A stretch of DNA of 64,000 bases from Bretschneidera sinensis (Eukaryota > Streptophyta > Magnoliopsida > Brassicales > Akaniaceae). The notes below the pieces were generated by a model, which had not been told where the DNA came from, did not search any database, and saw only the letters and a program-made list of their open reading frames with translations. The stretch spans positions 20,959,001 through 21,023,000 of the forward strand of contig CM043698.1 in assembly GCA_023935145.1 (NCBI GenBank), given 5' to 3'. The translations under genes were made by a program, and so were the position numbers. Position 1 is the first letter of the stretch; the number at the start of each line of letters is the position of its first letter. This document shows, in pieces, positions 38,690 to 50,571 of the stretch.

Positions 38690-38990
38690 CAGTCGACTTG
38701 GTCCTTTGCAAAGATGAACAATTTTGCATACTAGTTGACTAGGTCAGGGTACCAGTCGATTGGATAAATTAGCAGAAAGATACCAGTCGACTGGGGTGAT
38801 AACTGAATTTCAAAAATTTGGCTCCAAACAAGGTCTAGTTGAACTAGTCGACTGGTATAGACTTACCAGTCGACTGGGAAAATAGGCAGAGACTTACCAG
38901 TCGACTGGTATAGACTTATCAGTCGATTGGAAAAATAGGCAGAGACTTACTAGTCGACTGGGATAGACTTACCAGTCGACTGGACCCTTA
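38690..38990 (-). repeat. Internal array of the palindrome CCAGTCGACTGG
   Basis: Ten or so perfect or near copies of CCAGTCGACTGG in 300 bp, four of them exact, between the extra ORF and the RNase H end. The same palindrome is clustered in all three LTR copies. Confidence 0.93.
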
Positions 38991-39123
38991 ATGAAAATTT
39001 TCAGTCTTGAGTGTTAGCACGAAATTTGTTTATCTATGTCATCTTGAATGATGGAGATGTTAAACAAGGATTAATACTCTTTCACTAGATTTTAAGTATG
39101 CATAATGAAGAATAAAAAAGCAA

Positions 39124-42100
39124 TCAGACATTCAGTTTATCATAATCTAGCAATCCCATTAACATTTTAATCTTGCAAAAACTAGCTTCACTTAGAGGTT
39201 TTGTAAGAATGTCAGCTATTTGATCTTCTGAATGTATGAATTCTAGTCTTATATCACTTTTTTTAGCATTGTCTCTTAAGAAATGATGTCTAATTTCTAT
39301 GTGTTTAGTTCTAGAGTGTTGAATAGGGTTCTTGGTTAGGTTAATAGCACTAGTATTATCACAATGTATTGGTATACTTTTAAGGTTCATGCCATAGTCT
39401 TCTAGTTATTGTTTCATCCACAACACTTGGGCACAACAACTTCCAGTTACTATATATTCCGCCTCGGCGGTTGATAGTGCAACTGAGTTTTGTTTCTTGG
39501 AAAACCAAGAGGTTAACGTTGCACCTAAGAATTGGCATGTTCCACTTGTGCTTTTTCTATCTAACCTACATCCAACAAAATTAGCATATGAATATCCTAC
39601 AAGCTCAAAAGATGAATCTCTAGAGTACCATAATCCTATAGTTTGAGTTCCTTGTGGATATCTAAGGATTCTTTTTATAGCAACTACATGTGATTCCTTA
39701 GGATTAGCTTGAAATCTAGCACACATGCATACACTGAACATTATATAAGGTCTACTTGCAGTCAAATAAAGCAAAGCTCCTATCATGCTTCTATAATATT
39801 TAGTATCTACACATTTACCTTCTTCATCAAGATCAAGCTTTGTCGAGGTGCTCATGGGTGTTCTAAGTGGCTTTGAGCTTTCCATCCCGAACCTCTTTAG
39901 TAGGTCCTTAGTGTACTTTGATTGATTGATGAAGATACCTCATTTTAGTTGTTTTATTTGAAGTCCAAGGAAGTATGTAAGCTCTCCCATCATGCTTATT
40001 TCAAATTCACCTTGCATGCACTTGGCAAACTCTTGACACACAGATTCATTAGTAGCACCAAATATAATATCATCAACATATATTTGGACGAGCAAAGTGT
40101 CATTTTTGTGAGTTTTTGTGAAGAGGGTTGTGTCTATCTTACCTTTTACAAACTTATTGTCAATGAAAAATTTACTTAGTCTTTCATACCATACCCTTGG
40201 AGCTTGCTTCAACCCAAATAGAGCCTTAGAAAGCTTATAGACATGATTTGGAAGACTAGGATTTTCAAATCCAAGAAGTTGTTCAACATAAACCTCTTCT
40301 TCTATAAATCCATTTAAGAAGACACTCTTTACATCAATTTGAAATAACTTAAACTTATTAAAGCATACAAAGGCTAACAACATTAGAAATAGCTTCTAAT
40401 CTAGCTATAGGAGCATAGGTCTCATCAAAGTCTATTCCTTCTTCTTGATTATATCCCTTAGTAACTAGTCTAGCCTTGTTCCTAGTTACTATCCCATTTT
40501 CATCCATCTTATTTCTAAATACTCATTTAGTTCCTATTATTAAGTGATTCTTAGGTCTAGGAACTAGATTCCATACATTGTTTATTTCAAATTGATTTAT
40601 TTCTTCTTGAATTGCTATTATCCAATCATTATCCTTTTCAGCTTTTATAAATGTCTTAGGTTCTACTTGAGATAAATAAGCTACATAATTGCAAATATTT
40701 CTAATAGAGGAACCAGTTCTGACCCCTTGTGAAAGATCACCAATCACTTGATCAATCGGGTGATAATTTACATACCTCCAATCTTTGGGAAGACTATCCT
40801 CTTGTCGACTTGTAGATGGTTGGTTTACTTTGAGAGTTTTCATCTCTTCATTTGTTTGAGGTGGACTCTCCTTTGGGTCAACAATTGGAGTAGGAGTTTT
40901 CATTCTTGGAATAAAATCTGCATCATCATTGAAAGAAACTTCTCTACTACTAATTGGGCTAGACTCATCAAGAGTTACATGTACGGATTCTTCTACCACT
41001 AGAGTTCTCTTGTTGAAAACTCTATAAGTCTTACTAGAGGTTGAATATCCTAAAAATATCCCTTCATCGGTCTTAGAGTCAAATTTACCCAAGTTAGTTT
41101 TATTTTTGTTTAGGATGAAGCATTTACAACCAAATGTACGAAAATAGGAGATATTAGGCTTTCTACCTTTCCGTAGCTCATACGGAGTTTTATCAAGCAT
41201 AGGCCTAATTAAAATTCTATTTAAGATATAGCAAGAGGTGTTTACCACTTCAGCCCAAAAGTATTTTGGTAAATTATTTTCACAAAGCATTGTTCTAGCA
41301 AATTCTTCTAGAACTCTAATTTTCCTTTCAACAACTTCATTTTGTTGAGGAGTTCTAGGAGCTGAAAAGTTGTGATCAATTCCATTTTCATCACAAAATT
41401 TTGAAAAGCTTTGGTTTTTAAATTCTTTTCCATGATCACTTCTAATGCTTGAGATACAAATTCCTTTTTTCATTTTGAACATTTTTGCAAAAGTTTTCAA
41501 ATCCTTTGAAAGCTTCATCCTTGTAAGCAATAAAGATAACAAAGGTATATCTTGAGTAGTCATCAAAAATAACAAGAGCATATTGATGGCCACCTAGATT
41601 AATGGTACTTATTGGACCAAATAAGTCCATATGCAAAAGTTCCAAAGGTCTAGTAGTTGAGACTACATTCTTTGATTTAAAAGAAATCCTAGTTTGTTTT
41701 CCCATTTGACAAGCATCACATACTTTGTCTTTTTCAAAATTGATTTTGGGAAGTCCAATGACTAAATCTTTTCTTGAAATGATTTTCAGCAAGTTCATGT
41801 TCACATGACCAAGCCTTCTATGCCATAACCATGGATTTTCACTAATGGCATGAAAACATTTTTCATTTTCGGAATGCAAGGATTTCAAATCAACTATATA
41901 GACATTTTCATGTCTATGGCCAACAAATTTGATCTTGTTACTCTTGATGTCTACAACTAGACAATGAGAGGTCTCAAATGTAACTTTTGCCTTTGTCACA
42001 AAGTTGACTAATACTTAGTAAATTTGGCTTAAGACCTTGTACTAGTAATACATTATCTATAGTTGAGAAGTCATTACCAACTTTTTCATGCCCGATAATC

Positions 42101-42250
42101 TTTATTTTTGTGTTGTCTCCAATGGTGACAAGTCCACCATCTCTTAGAGTTAGCTTATTGAACACACTTTTATCACCGGTCATGTGTTTTGAGCATCCAC
42201 TATCAAGGTACCAACAATTACCTTTCTCCTTGGTATGGATACATATCTAC
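39124..42250 (-). pseudogene. Sirevirus pol: protease, integrase, RT, RNase H
   Basis: Reading leftward on the minus strand: protease with DSGCSKHM (about 42200), pre-integrase HRRLGHVN..CDACQMGKQ, integrase core with HMDLFGP, FDDYSRYTF, RSDHGKEF and QQNEVVERKIR (41999-40523), reverse transcriptase with GLKQAPRVWYERL and catalytic YVDDIIF (40383-39940), and RNase H with SRPYIMFSVC, STSGTCQFLG, STAEAEY (39885-39406) and HCDNTSAINLTKNP (39390-39124). The polyprotein is broken by a few stops and frameshifts, for example between 42247 and 42183 and at about 39400. All catalytic motifs are still recognisable, so the copy is fairly young. Confidence 0.92.
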
Positions 42251-43239
42251 ATCACACAATGATACACAATTGCATTTTTAGTTATCCAAAATTTCTTGGG
42301 TCCTTTGGGGTTAGTCCTTAAAAATAGGGTTCTTTTTGGGACCCACACTTTCTTAACAATATATGGAGTTCTATAGACATGACGATGCACAATCCTAGGA
42401 TGATAATTATTGAATTTTCTATGAGTAGTTAGTTGTGCATGCCTATAATGCTTAGCATATGAATTCCTAGGATACATGTTTCTATTGTGTGGAATATGAA
42501 TATACATGTTATTTCCAAAAAATGGATGTAGTTGATTTCTAGGATACATTATTGTGTGCACACTATTTCTAGGATGATGGTAACTCTTAGTTTGTGCAGT
42601 GTGCAAGTTTTGATTATACATATTGTGTCTAGGATGCATATTTTGATTATTCGTAGCATGTGTATAAGCATTCCTCGAATGAGCATACATATAAGCATGA
42701 GTATTTCTAGGATTCTTCACTCTTATATATGCATTAAAATTAGAGTTTCTAGTCATGCTAACATTCATTGTAGGTGTGATATTGACCTTTGAAGTAGAGG
42801 CTTCATTCACACAAGAGGCTTTCATGAATAAGCTCTCTTTTGATTTTTGCTTGCCTAATGGAGAGTATCCTAACCTGGATTTTCCGCCACTTAATCTTTG
42901 GCAAGAGAGCACTTCATCAAGCTTTTCTTTCCCAAGCATGAGTCTAGATATTATGCTATTTAATTCTAATATCTTTTTCCTTAGGTTTTCATTTTCATCC
43001 TTAAGAAAGTCTTGAGAAGAATCATAAAGTAGTGAAGATAGTTTTTCTTTCTCTTCTCTTAGACTTATCATCTCTTTAGAAAGGGATGACACCTCTTTCT
43101 TAAGAGTGGAGTTTCTAGAATCAAATTTCTTTAATTCTTCATGTATTTCATTTATGACTTCTATTAGCTCTTCACTACTACTAACCATGTTATTCTTAGA
43201 GGAGGGAGAAGATGATACCTCATTTTCATCATCGATTGC
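42247..43239 (-). pseudogene. Sirevirus gag C-terminal extension (coiled coil, Asn/His/Tyr/Arg-rich)
   Basis: The frame opens at the solo LTR insertion and gives a Glu/Lys/Ser coiled coil (SSEELIEVINEIHEELKKF...) followed by a low-complexity region of repeated HPRN/YPRN/MYPRN words, then stops just before protease. The part upstream of the insertion is at 44890-45933. Long gag extensions with coiled coils are a Sirevirus trait. Confidence 0.75.
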
Positions 43240-44889
43240 TGATTACGCCCAAAGTATAACACGGTTATTGTAGTACGGCTTTGGGGTGTCGATTCCACAG
43301 GAAAAAAAGTTAAGTACAAAGGAAATTGTGTGAACCTTAAAACGAACGATAAAAGTTACACGAAAGATTTTTGGGTTTTGATGGTGAAATAATGTAAGAA
43401 AAATTGCGTAAATATAAAGGAAATATAAATAAGAAATAGCAAGGTTCCGGGAATCCTCTTTAGGTTTGTTCCCTATTTCCACTCTTGATTTAATTGATTT
43501 TATCTCGATTGCAAGTTTCACATCCCAAACAAGAAATCGGAATATATTCAATCAAGCACATTTATAACTCTAATATAATTGCTACAAATTACTCAATGAT
43601 TTTGGTTCAAGCACACATGACCGATCTTAAAGATTATCAAGAAACGACAATATATCTTAAAAGATAATATCACAGTAATAGACAATCAATAAAATAAATC
43701 TACCGGAATCAATCACATCCAAACAACCTCAAAGGAGGAGAAGGATGCAATCACCGGATTAAGAGAGTCTAAAAGAAGAAGAATAAAAAGTACATCTATC
43801 ACATGAACTCAAATCCTTCTTACTTAATCAATGAATAATTTACAAATAATATTCAACAATAAATCAATACAACCGAATCAAGAATAGGAAATAAGGAACA
43901 ATAAATCCCTAAGGATTCATCCTTTTCCCTTGTATGAAGACTAGTTGGCCATGGAAATCAAGGTGGAAGAACAATAAGGATGCTTTCCCCTTAATTTGGC
44001 CATGAAGTTCAAGGTGGATGAACAATATGGATGTTCTCCCCTTGATTTGCAGCAAAAGAAAACTTGGAAAGAAAATGGAAGAATGCTGGATTTGGATCCC
44101 TTGGATCCTCTTTTTTTTTTTCTCTTCCTTGCTTTCTCTCTTCAATTATTTGAATGCCCGGCTGCACACTCCTTAAGGAGGTATTTATAGATTACAAGTA
44201 GTAGATAGGGGTATTTTGGTCTTGGAAAAATGTCACTTGCTTGCCCTAATCAGGTCAAGAGGCGAGTGGGTCGTGCTGTGCGTCTGGGCCTGCTATGCTG
44301 GCCTGAACTGTTTCCACTAAAACTGCCATAACTTTCTCTAGAAAAATCCTTTTTACGAATCATAAAATTCTCCAGAAAATAGACTTCTGGATCTTTCTAA
44401 GCATATATAGCTCATCTCTTGGTTCTTCCTACATCAATACAGTTTAATCTGCAAAGATGATTGATCTGTACGGAAAATTTTGGCAATTCAGTGAAACTCC
44501 TTCAGCTTGTATGCAGAAGTGCACACACTAGTGTGCCTACCCTTAACTTGCTCCAAAGTGATGCACACACTTGTGTGCATTCTTTTAACTTACTGTACTT
44601 TTTTAATCCAGCCTTGGTTTAGACTTTAACCATCTTTGAATCATGTTTGGACACGTCTAAACCTTGGACAAAAACGAGCACCGACACCCAAGATCTTTTA
44701 GTGCTTTAAACATGGATCGCTTTATTATCTCTTTTGTACTCAAAGCACCTAAAAAGGCATCGAATTAAGTCAATGATTTATGAATATCACTTTAGAGTTA
44801 TCAACATGTAAAAGTGCGATTACGACCGAGATCAACCCTAAAATGTTAACAATTAAGTATTGTTTAGATGCATTTTATGACTCTCATCA
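43240..44889 (-). mobile_element. Solo LTR inserted in Sirevirus gag
   Basis: 1650 bp, beginning TGATTACGCCC and ending TCATCA, flanked by a perfect 5-bp duplication attgc (43235-43239 and 44890-44894). Removing it joins the gag codons for MAID and DENEV exactly, which proves the insertion. On the minus strand it begins TGATGAGAGTC, like the solo LTR at 22132-23889. A TGTCGATTCCACAGG motif lies near 43287. No internal region or coding capacity. Confidence 0.9.
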
Positions 44890-45933
44890 ATTGCCATAAG
44901 ACATAGGTTGGAAATTTTCTCGTATCCAACTTCTTTATCCGAAGAGTCTTCTTCTCATCATCACTCCAAGTGGTTGCAATCATAGCTTTCTTCTTGAAAC
45001 TCTTGTATGGTTTGCTTGTAGCTGTGCAATCGATCTTGATGTGACCGGGCTTTTTGCATCTATAGCACACAAGTGGTTCCCTTTTTGAGGTGGGATCATT
45101 TGTGTATGGTTTCTTGTTTTTCTTCAAGAATCTATGAAACCGTTTGGTGATTAAAGTCATTTCACCGTCTTCTTCCTTGCTCTCTTCCTCTTCTTCCGAT
45201 TCTTCCTCTTTGTTGCTTGTGGAGGCTTTGAGAGCAATCACCTTTTTCTTCTTCTTATTATCATTGACAGTGGGATTCATTTCTTCCATTTCATATGTTA
45301 ACAATGACCCAAGGAGTGTCTCAACATCAAGTTTGTCAAGATCTTTGGCTTCCTGAATAGCCGTCTTCTTTGCTTTCCAAGTAGGTGGCAAAGATCTTAG
45401 AATTTTCTTGTTATTTCAAATTCCTCAATGTTCCTACCAAGAAGCTTCAAATCATTAACAATAGTTATGAAACGTGAGTGCATTTGAGAAATTGTTTCGT
45501 TAGGAGACATTCTGAAAGATTCATATTCAGAAACTAGCATACAGATTTTTTATTTTTTAACTTCACTAGTTCCTTCATATGTAATTTGCAATTTATCCCA
45601 TATCTCATTAGCTAAAACACATGCAGAGATTTTATTGTATTCAGATATATCTAAAGCATAATGTAATATACTTGTGGCTCTATTATTGAGAGACATCATT
45701 CTACAATCCTCATCATTGTACTCAGTTTTGAGTTTAGGCATTGTATGATTGATTTCTCCAATAGTGATTTCCTTTGTAGGAATTTTAGGTCATTCCTCAA
45801 TAACTCTCCATAGATTATAATCTTGTCCTTCGACAAATATTTTCATCATATTTTTCCAATAGTTATAGTTGGAGCCATTGAACAAAGGAGACCTAGTGTA
45901 TGAGTGTCCCTCAGAATAGTTATTTGCTGCCAT
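44890..45933 (-). pseudogene. Sirevirus gag, N-terminal and zinc-knuckle part
   Basis: The ATG is at 45933 (MAANNYSEGHSYTRSPLFNG), 38 bases inside the primer-binding site. It encodes a UBN2-type gag (NYNYWKNMM, WDKLQITYEGTSEVK) and a zinc knuckle CYRCKKPGHIKIDC (CX2CX4HX4C, about 45055-45015) after an acidic run. An in-frame TGA at 45792-45790, where Gly is expected, and stops near 45550 and 45400 disable it. The frame continues across the solo LTR into 43239. Confidence 0.88.
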
Positions 45934-45973
45934 CGAATCAACTTAAGGATATTAAGCCTAAAATTGAGAACGA

Positions 45974-45988
45974 GGCTCTGATACCAAT
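45974..45988 (-). other. Sirevirus primer-binding site
   Basis: On the minus strand ATTGGTATCAGAGCC follows directly the TCTACA end of the 5' LTR; it is the standard plant copia site for initiator Met tRNA. Confidence 0.92.
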
Positions 45989-47164
45989 TGTAGACTAAGG
46001 TTCTAACCCAAGAGGAGGGGTGAATTGGGTTTTTAAAACTTTTTTCTAATTAATCACAAGTTTATAAAAACTGATGAACCAACAAGCATGTAAACAAGTA
46101 ATGTGCTGTAAACAAAGAATTTAAGGAATAGAAAATGCAAACTCAGTTTATAGTTGTTTAGCAATATCAGATTCTTTCCAACCCTACGTCCACTCTCTTC
46201 AAGGAACCTCCTTGAAGTAATCCACTAAAAACCTTAGTCGTGCAACTTCACGGGTATTGCACAAACCTTACAATCCCTTCCTCTCGGAAGCTAATCCCTT
46301 TACAATAAAAGCTATAAAGTAAATGGTAGAGAGACAACAATGAAGGCTTATACAACTGAATAATATCTCTCTTTCAGGTAAAGCTTGAAGAATGGCTCAG
46401 CACAAATATTTCAAAACTTTTTGTGTATCAAAGCGTAAAAAAACTTTATTGAATGTGTAACTCTTTGTTTTGAAATGCTCAATAGTGTGGGTTTAAATAG
46501 CTTTGATGTAATATGCCCGTTCTGAATTGATTTGGTACCTTTTGTGCATTAAATGTATAGGTCTGGTGCCATAACGGTCATATTTTTCGAATTACCAGTC
46601 GACTGAGTCTTAGTACCAGTCGACTGGGTCCACTTTAAAAATCTTATTTTTAAAGCTATTAAAGGTACCAGTCGACTGGGTATGACTTACTAGTCGACTA
46701 GGAAACTTCTGCCCAAAGTAACAGTCAACTGGGTTGTTCTTACCAGTCGACTGGGAACTTTCTGTCCAAAACACCAGTCGACTGGTATTAAGCATCCAGT
46801 AGACTGTGGACACACTGTCCAGAACACCAGTCTTCTGGTGTAAGTACCCAGTCAACTGGGTTACTTTTCAACCTAGTTTTTCATTCTTTTAACAGGTTAT
46901 GATTTTAAAACATTAGTTTTTACAATACTTTTTCAAAAGGAGCCATTTGACAAGCTAATTACTTGAATAAGTGAGATTTACAACTTGTTTAAAGATCTTG
47001 TCTTTATACTAGAACTTTTACCTTGACTTGATGATTGATTCGGGTCGAGTTCTTGCACCTTGATCCTTGGTTGAATGTACTTATTGCTTAATACACTTAG
47101 ATAGCATTGTTAGTATAATAAGAGTTGTGTTTTGTCATCATTAAAATATAGGTGACGGTCAACA
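45989..47164 (-). repeat. 5' LTR of the Sirevirus-like element
   Basis: 1176 bp, TGTTGACC...TCTACA on the minus strand. About ten palindrome variants lie at 46594-46860, four of them exact. Confidence 0.94.
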
Positions 47165-48870
47165 GAAGCCATATAGACTACCATTAAGAGTAATGGAATA
47201 AGATGTTGAAGAGACACACTCCATCACCCATTTAATGAATTTAACAGGCAAGCCAAGGCCTCTGAGCATGTTCTCCAGGAAATCCCAGTTAACATAATCA
47301 TATGCCTTTCTCAAATCAATCTTGAGGATACACCTAGGGGAAATTCTCCTCCTGCTGTATTTCCTAAGGAGTTTTTGGACCAAGTATATACTTTCAATCA
47401 TGCTTCTATTCTTTATAAAGCCAGCCTGAGCAGGGTTAATGATACTTTCCAATATAGAAGATAACCTAGTAGCCATGATCTTAGAGATGACCTTGTATAC
47501 CACATTACAGCATGCTATAGGTCTGAACTCTTCAACTCTGCCAGCTTGTTTGGTTTTAGGGATCATAGCCAAAACAATAAGGTTAAGTTGCTTGAGCAAA
47601 ATCCCATTGGAGAAGAACTCCTGAACTATTCCCACCACGTCCCCTTTGATTAATTCCCAAGCTCTCTTAAAGAATGTTGAAGTGTATCCATCAGGGCCTG
47701 GGGACTAATCCTCCCCAATACTAAACAAGGCTTCTTTTATCTCATCCTCTGAGACATCCCTCATCAAGTATACTGATTGCTCATCTGTCACTTTGGGGCC
47801 TTCATCAAATATCTCTTCATCTGTAAGCCTGTTAGATTCTGAAGAGCCCAGCAGAGCTTTGTAAAAGCTGATAAACTCATCTGCCACCTAAGCCTTAGAT
47901 GATGTCTGCTGACCATCACTGGTCTCCACAGCAGCTATATGATTCCTATTCATTTTCCTTTTCATCATATCATGGAAGAATTTAGAGCCTCTGTCACTGT
48001 TCATCAAAAATTTACATTTGGCCTGTTAGGAGAAGAAACTCCTTTCAGCTTCAGCAAGCTTGAAGGCTTTAAGTTTCTGCTCAGCAACTCTAACTTGTAA
48101 CTCAGGGTCTGAGGGATTATCATGCAGATCCTGCTGAATTTTAAGTAACTTATTGGATGCTTCAGTAGCTCTAGCAGAAATGTGACTAAAATGCTTCTCA
48201 TTAAGCTGTTTGAGAGGGCTTTTTAGCAATTTCAAATTTTTGTAAAGCTTAAACATCTTGTAACCAATCAGATTGTTGTTCCAAGACTCTCTAACTGTCC
48301 TCAAAAAGTTGTAATGAGAAGCCCATATATTGAAAAACTTAAAAGGCCTTTTACCACCCCTCTCCTCTTCAAACAGTAAAACTATACAGTGAGAGATCAG
48401 ATAAACAACCAGGCAAAGTGAATCTTGTATGAGCAGGAAGACCCCTTTGAATCCAGGGGATATTCACCATGGCTCTATCCAGCTTACACCATGTGTGATT
48501 ATTAGTCCAAGTATACAAACTTCCAGTGAACTGAATATCACTAAGACTTGTAACCCTACAGCAGTCCAGGGGATCTTTAATTTCATAAGCTGTAACAGGC
48601 AACCCATTACCTTTTTCTTCCACAGAGAAGACATTGTTAAAATCTCCCACTACCAACCAAGGATCAGCTAGGCTATTACAGAAATCACAGAGATTATTCC
48701 AGAGAGTTCTTCTAGAGACAATTGTGTGAAATCCATAAACAAACTAGCAATGAAGCTAATAGAAGAAATTAAGCATTTAATTTTACAATGAATAACTTGA
48801 GGGGATAAATCAATAACAGACAAACTAACCTTGCCTGCATTCCACAAAATCAACACTCTGTCACCATTAT
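47165..48870 (-). pseudogene. LINE endonuclease and N-terminal half of reverse transcriptase
   Basis: Minus-strand frames give the C-terminal part of an exonuclease/endonuclease/phosphatase domain (VVGDFNNVFSVEEK and WTNNHTWCKLDRAMVN, 48656-48369), the linker (48304-48004) and the start of RT (NLIVLAMIPKTKQAGRVEEF, FRPIACCNVVYKVISK, ILKIDLRKAYDYVNWDF; 47638-47165). RT breaks off at LNGSLYGF, where the Sirevirus LTR begins, and resumes at 35345. Stops and shifts separate the frames. Confidence 0.88.
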
Positions 48871-49046
48871 GGGAACTAAAGTTGTTGACTTAGTTCCATT
48901 GTCTAAATTTGTTCTTTATAATTCTGTTGAGCTTCTCTTCATCCAACTTGGATTCCAGTATACACATAATGTCTATCCTTTGTTTATTCATGAGGTGCAG
49001 GACCCCATTGCGTTTCAGGGGTTTTCACAAGCCCCTGATATTCCAA

Positions 49047-50432
49047 CTAACTATCTTCATGAAAGACCTTGGGGGATAACCCCCCTTTATTTTTCTTCTG
49101 ATCTTCACGCATTATGCCTTTGCCTTTTTTCTTCTTTGTAGCTAGTAGGGGACCATTTGGTTTAGGCAGTCTTTTGTCTTTATCTACTCTTTTGGATGCA
49201 ACAAGGAAAGAGCCTTGTTTGGTCTTCTCTGAACCAGGATCTCTGATAGCCTCTTGGTGTTGTGGCTGATTAGCTTCAAGGGACTCCACCCCAGTTCCAG
49301 GGCCTAGAATGGAGGCAGACATAGCTTGGGCACCCACTGCTAAAGATTCAACCGAATTATCTGCTCTAACTTGAGCTACTGATTTCTTCACACTTTGAGC
49401 TATATTAGTTTGGAATTTACAGATGTCATTTGAATACCCTATGACTTTGCATTTGCTACAGAATTTTGGTAAATTCTTATAAAAAATTCTCTAATCAATT
49501 ATTCTACCACCTGGAAGATTGATAGCAACAGAATGCTTGATCTCCTTAGCAACATCAATTTCTATTAGAATTCTAGCATAGAAAATTCTTTCCTTTTTTG
49601 CTGTGAGTTTGTCTGCATACAATGGCTTACCAATTCTAGACCCTATTTTACTAAGGACTTTAGGGTTCCACAATTCAAGAGGGAGATTTCTCAACTGTAC
49701 CCACACAGGCACGATGCTTATCTTTTCATTATCAAATTGAAAGAATCTAGGCATGGTTTTAAGAAGGAGAGGTCTACCATTAATAAAGTATGGTCCCTCC
49801 TGAATAACCTTCATCATGTTTTCATCTTTATCAAATTTAAATATGATCCAACCACTCTCATGAAACTGAGTTAGAACAGATACCTTCCATGAGTCTGTGA
49901 TTTATTTCAGGGCAGCTTTTCCTGGGAACTTGCCAGCAAAGTATCGCACAAGACAAAAGGGCATCTCTTCAAACACTTTGTCTATTTCATCTTCTGAAAT
50001 GCAGATTTCTTCTTGGTCGTATTTCATTGCAAATAGTTGAGACCCATTACTTGGTTTCCTATTATCTGCAAACAAGCTGACCCATGAAGCCTTTTTGTTC
50101 TCTTATAACCTTTCCCCTTTATTGTTCACACTAGAAGACCTGCTGCGAGGAAAAGACACAGTTTCCAACTGTTCATAACCCTCACTTTCAGAGCTAGAAT
50201 CTCCTTTCTCTTGCCTACACGAGCTGGTATCCTTATCCCCCAGGGTACAGGAGAGACTTTCAGACTCCATAAGACTTGTACAAGCAGAGCACTGTACATC
50301 TTCTGCTTTTTCTTCCTTTCGCGATTTTGTTACTGTAGCATTCTTTTCCTGGAGATATTTCTGAACGAAATCGATATCTTTTTGGTCTTGCTGAGAGACC
50401 AATACTTTCTTATTTGCTTTCTTTTTACCCAT
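49047..50432 (-). pseudogene. LINE ORF1-like protein
   Basis: Starts with a true ATG at 50432 (MGKKKANKKVLV), basic and Ser/Glu-rich. It continues in broken frames through a DUF4283-type nucleic-acid-binding segment (49817-49491: MMKVIQEGPYFINGRPLLLK, VWVQLRNLPLELW), a zinc-knuckle-like stretch near 49450 and a basic low-complexity tail (49391-49047). This is the usual ORF1 layout of plant L1 elements. It would bind the element RNA. Stops at several points make it non-functional. Confidence 0.75.
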
Positions 50433-50571
50433 GGCTGATTAGAGGACCTGAATTAATGAGGAATGGAAGGGGGGAGGAGGGGAATGAAAGAGAAAAGTCA
50501 TGGACGAGCAGCGCTTTCACTGTAGCTTGAGAGCTTCTCTCTCTTACTCGCGATGACTCACATCATATTTA

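Larger units (their letters stand above)
35346..47164 (-). mobile_element. Sirevirus-like Ty1/copia retrotransposon, 11.8 kb
   Basis: The LTRs (35346-36540, 1195 bp; 45989-47164, 1176 bp) run TGTTGACC to TCTACA on the minus strand. They are flanked by an imperfect 5-bp duplication (aaagc 35341-35345; gaagc 47165-47169). A primer-binding site ATTGGTATCAGAGCC on the minus strand ends at the right LTR (45974-45988), and a purine tract AAAAAGGGGGAGA abuts the left LTR (36543-36554). Gag, protease, integrase, RT and RNase H follow in copia order, then an extra ORF. Large size, long LTRs, the extra 3' ORF and palindromic repeats fit the Sirevirus (Maximus/SIRE) lineage. In-frame stops disable it. 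Nested in a LINE and itself carrying a solo LTR (43240-44889). Confidence 0.95.
33793..50558 (-). mobile_element. Full-length L1-type LINE, split by a Sirevirus
   Basis: A perfect 13-bp duplication cacatcatattta lies at 33780-33792 and 50559-50571. The left end has a T-rich run (poly-A on the minus strand), the right end the 5' end. LINE sequence proper is 50558-47165 plus 35345-33793, about 4.9 kb. On the minus strand it encodes an ORF1-like protein, an endonuclease, reverse transcriptase and a C-terminal zf-RVT segment in normal order. The copia insertion at 35346-47164 falls inside RT, between LNGSLYGF and GLRQGDPLSS. Multiple stops show it is dead. Full length is notable because most plant LINE copies are 5' truncated. 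Confidence 0.92.

Noticed and set aside
38690..38990. CRISPR-like array
   Set aside because: The short repeats are palindromic, irregularly spaced and part of a plant retrotransposon.
43996..44190. Small plus- and minus-strand frames in the solo LTR at 43240-44889
   Set aside because: Lie in non-coding LTR sequence; no similarity to any known protein.
43229..44894. 11-bp target duplication (tcatc.attgc) implying a Mutator-type insert
   Set aside because: Only attgc is outside the TG...CA ends; the extra match comes from the element's own TCATCA terminus. The gag frame is restored with the 5-bp reading.
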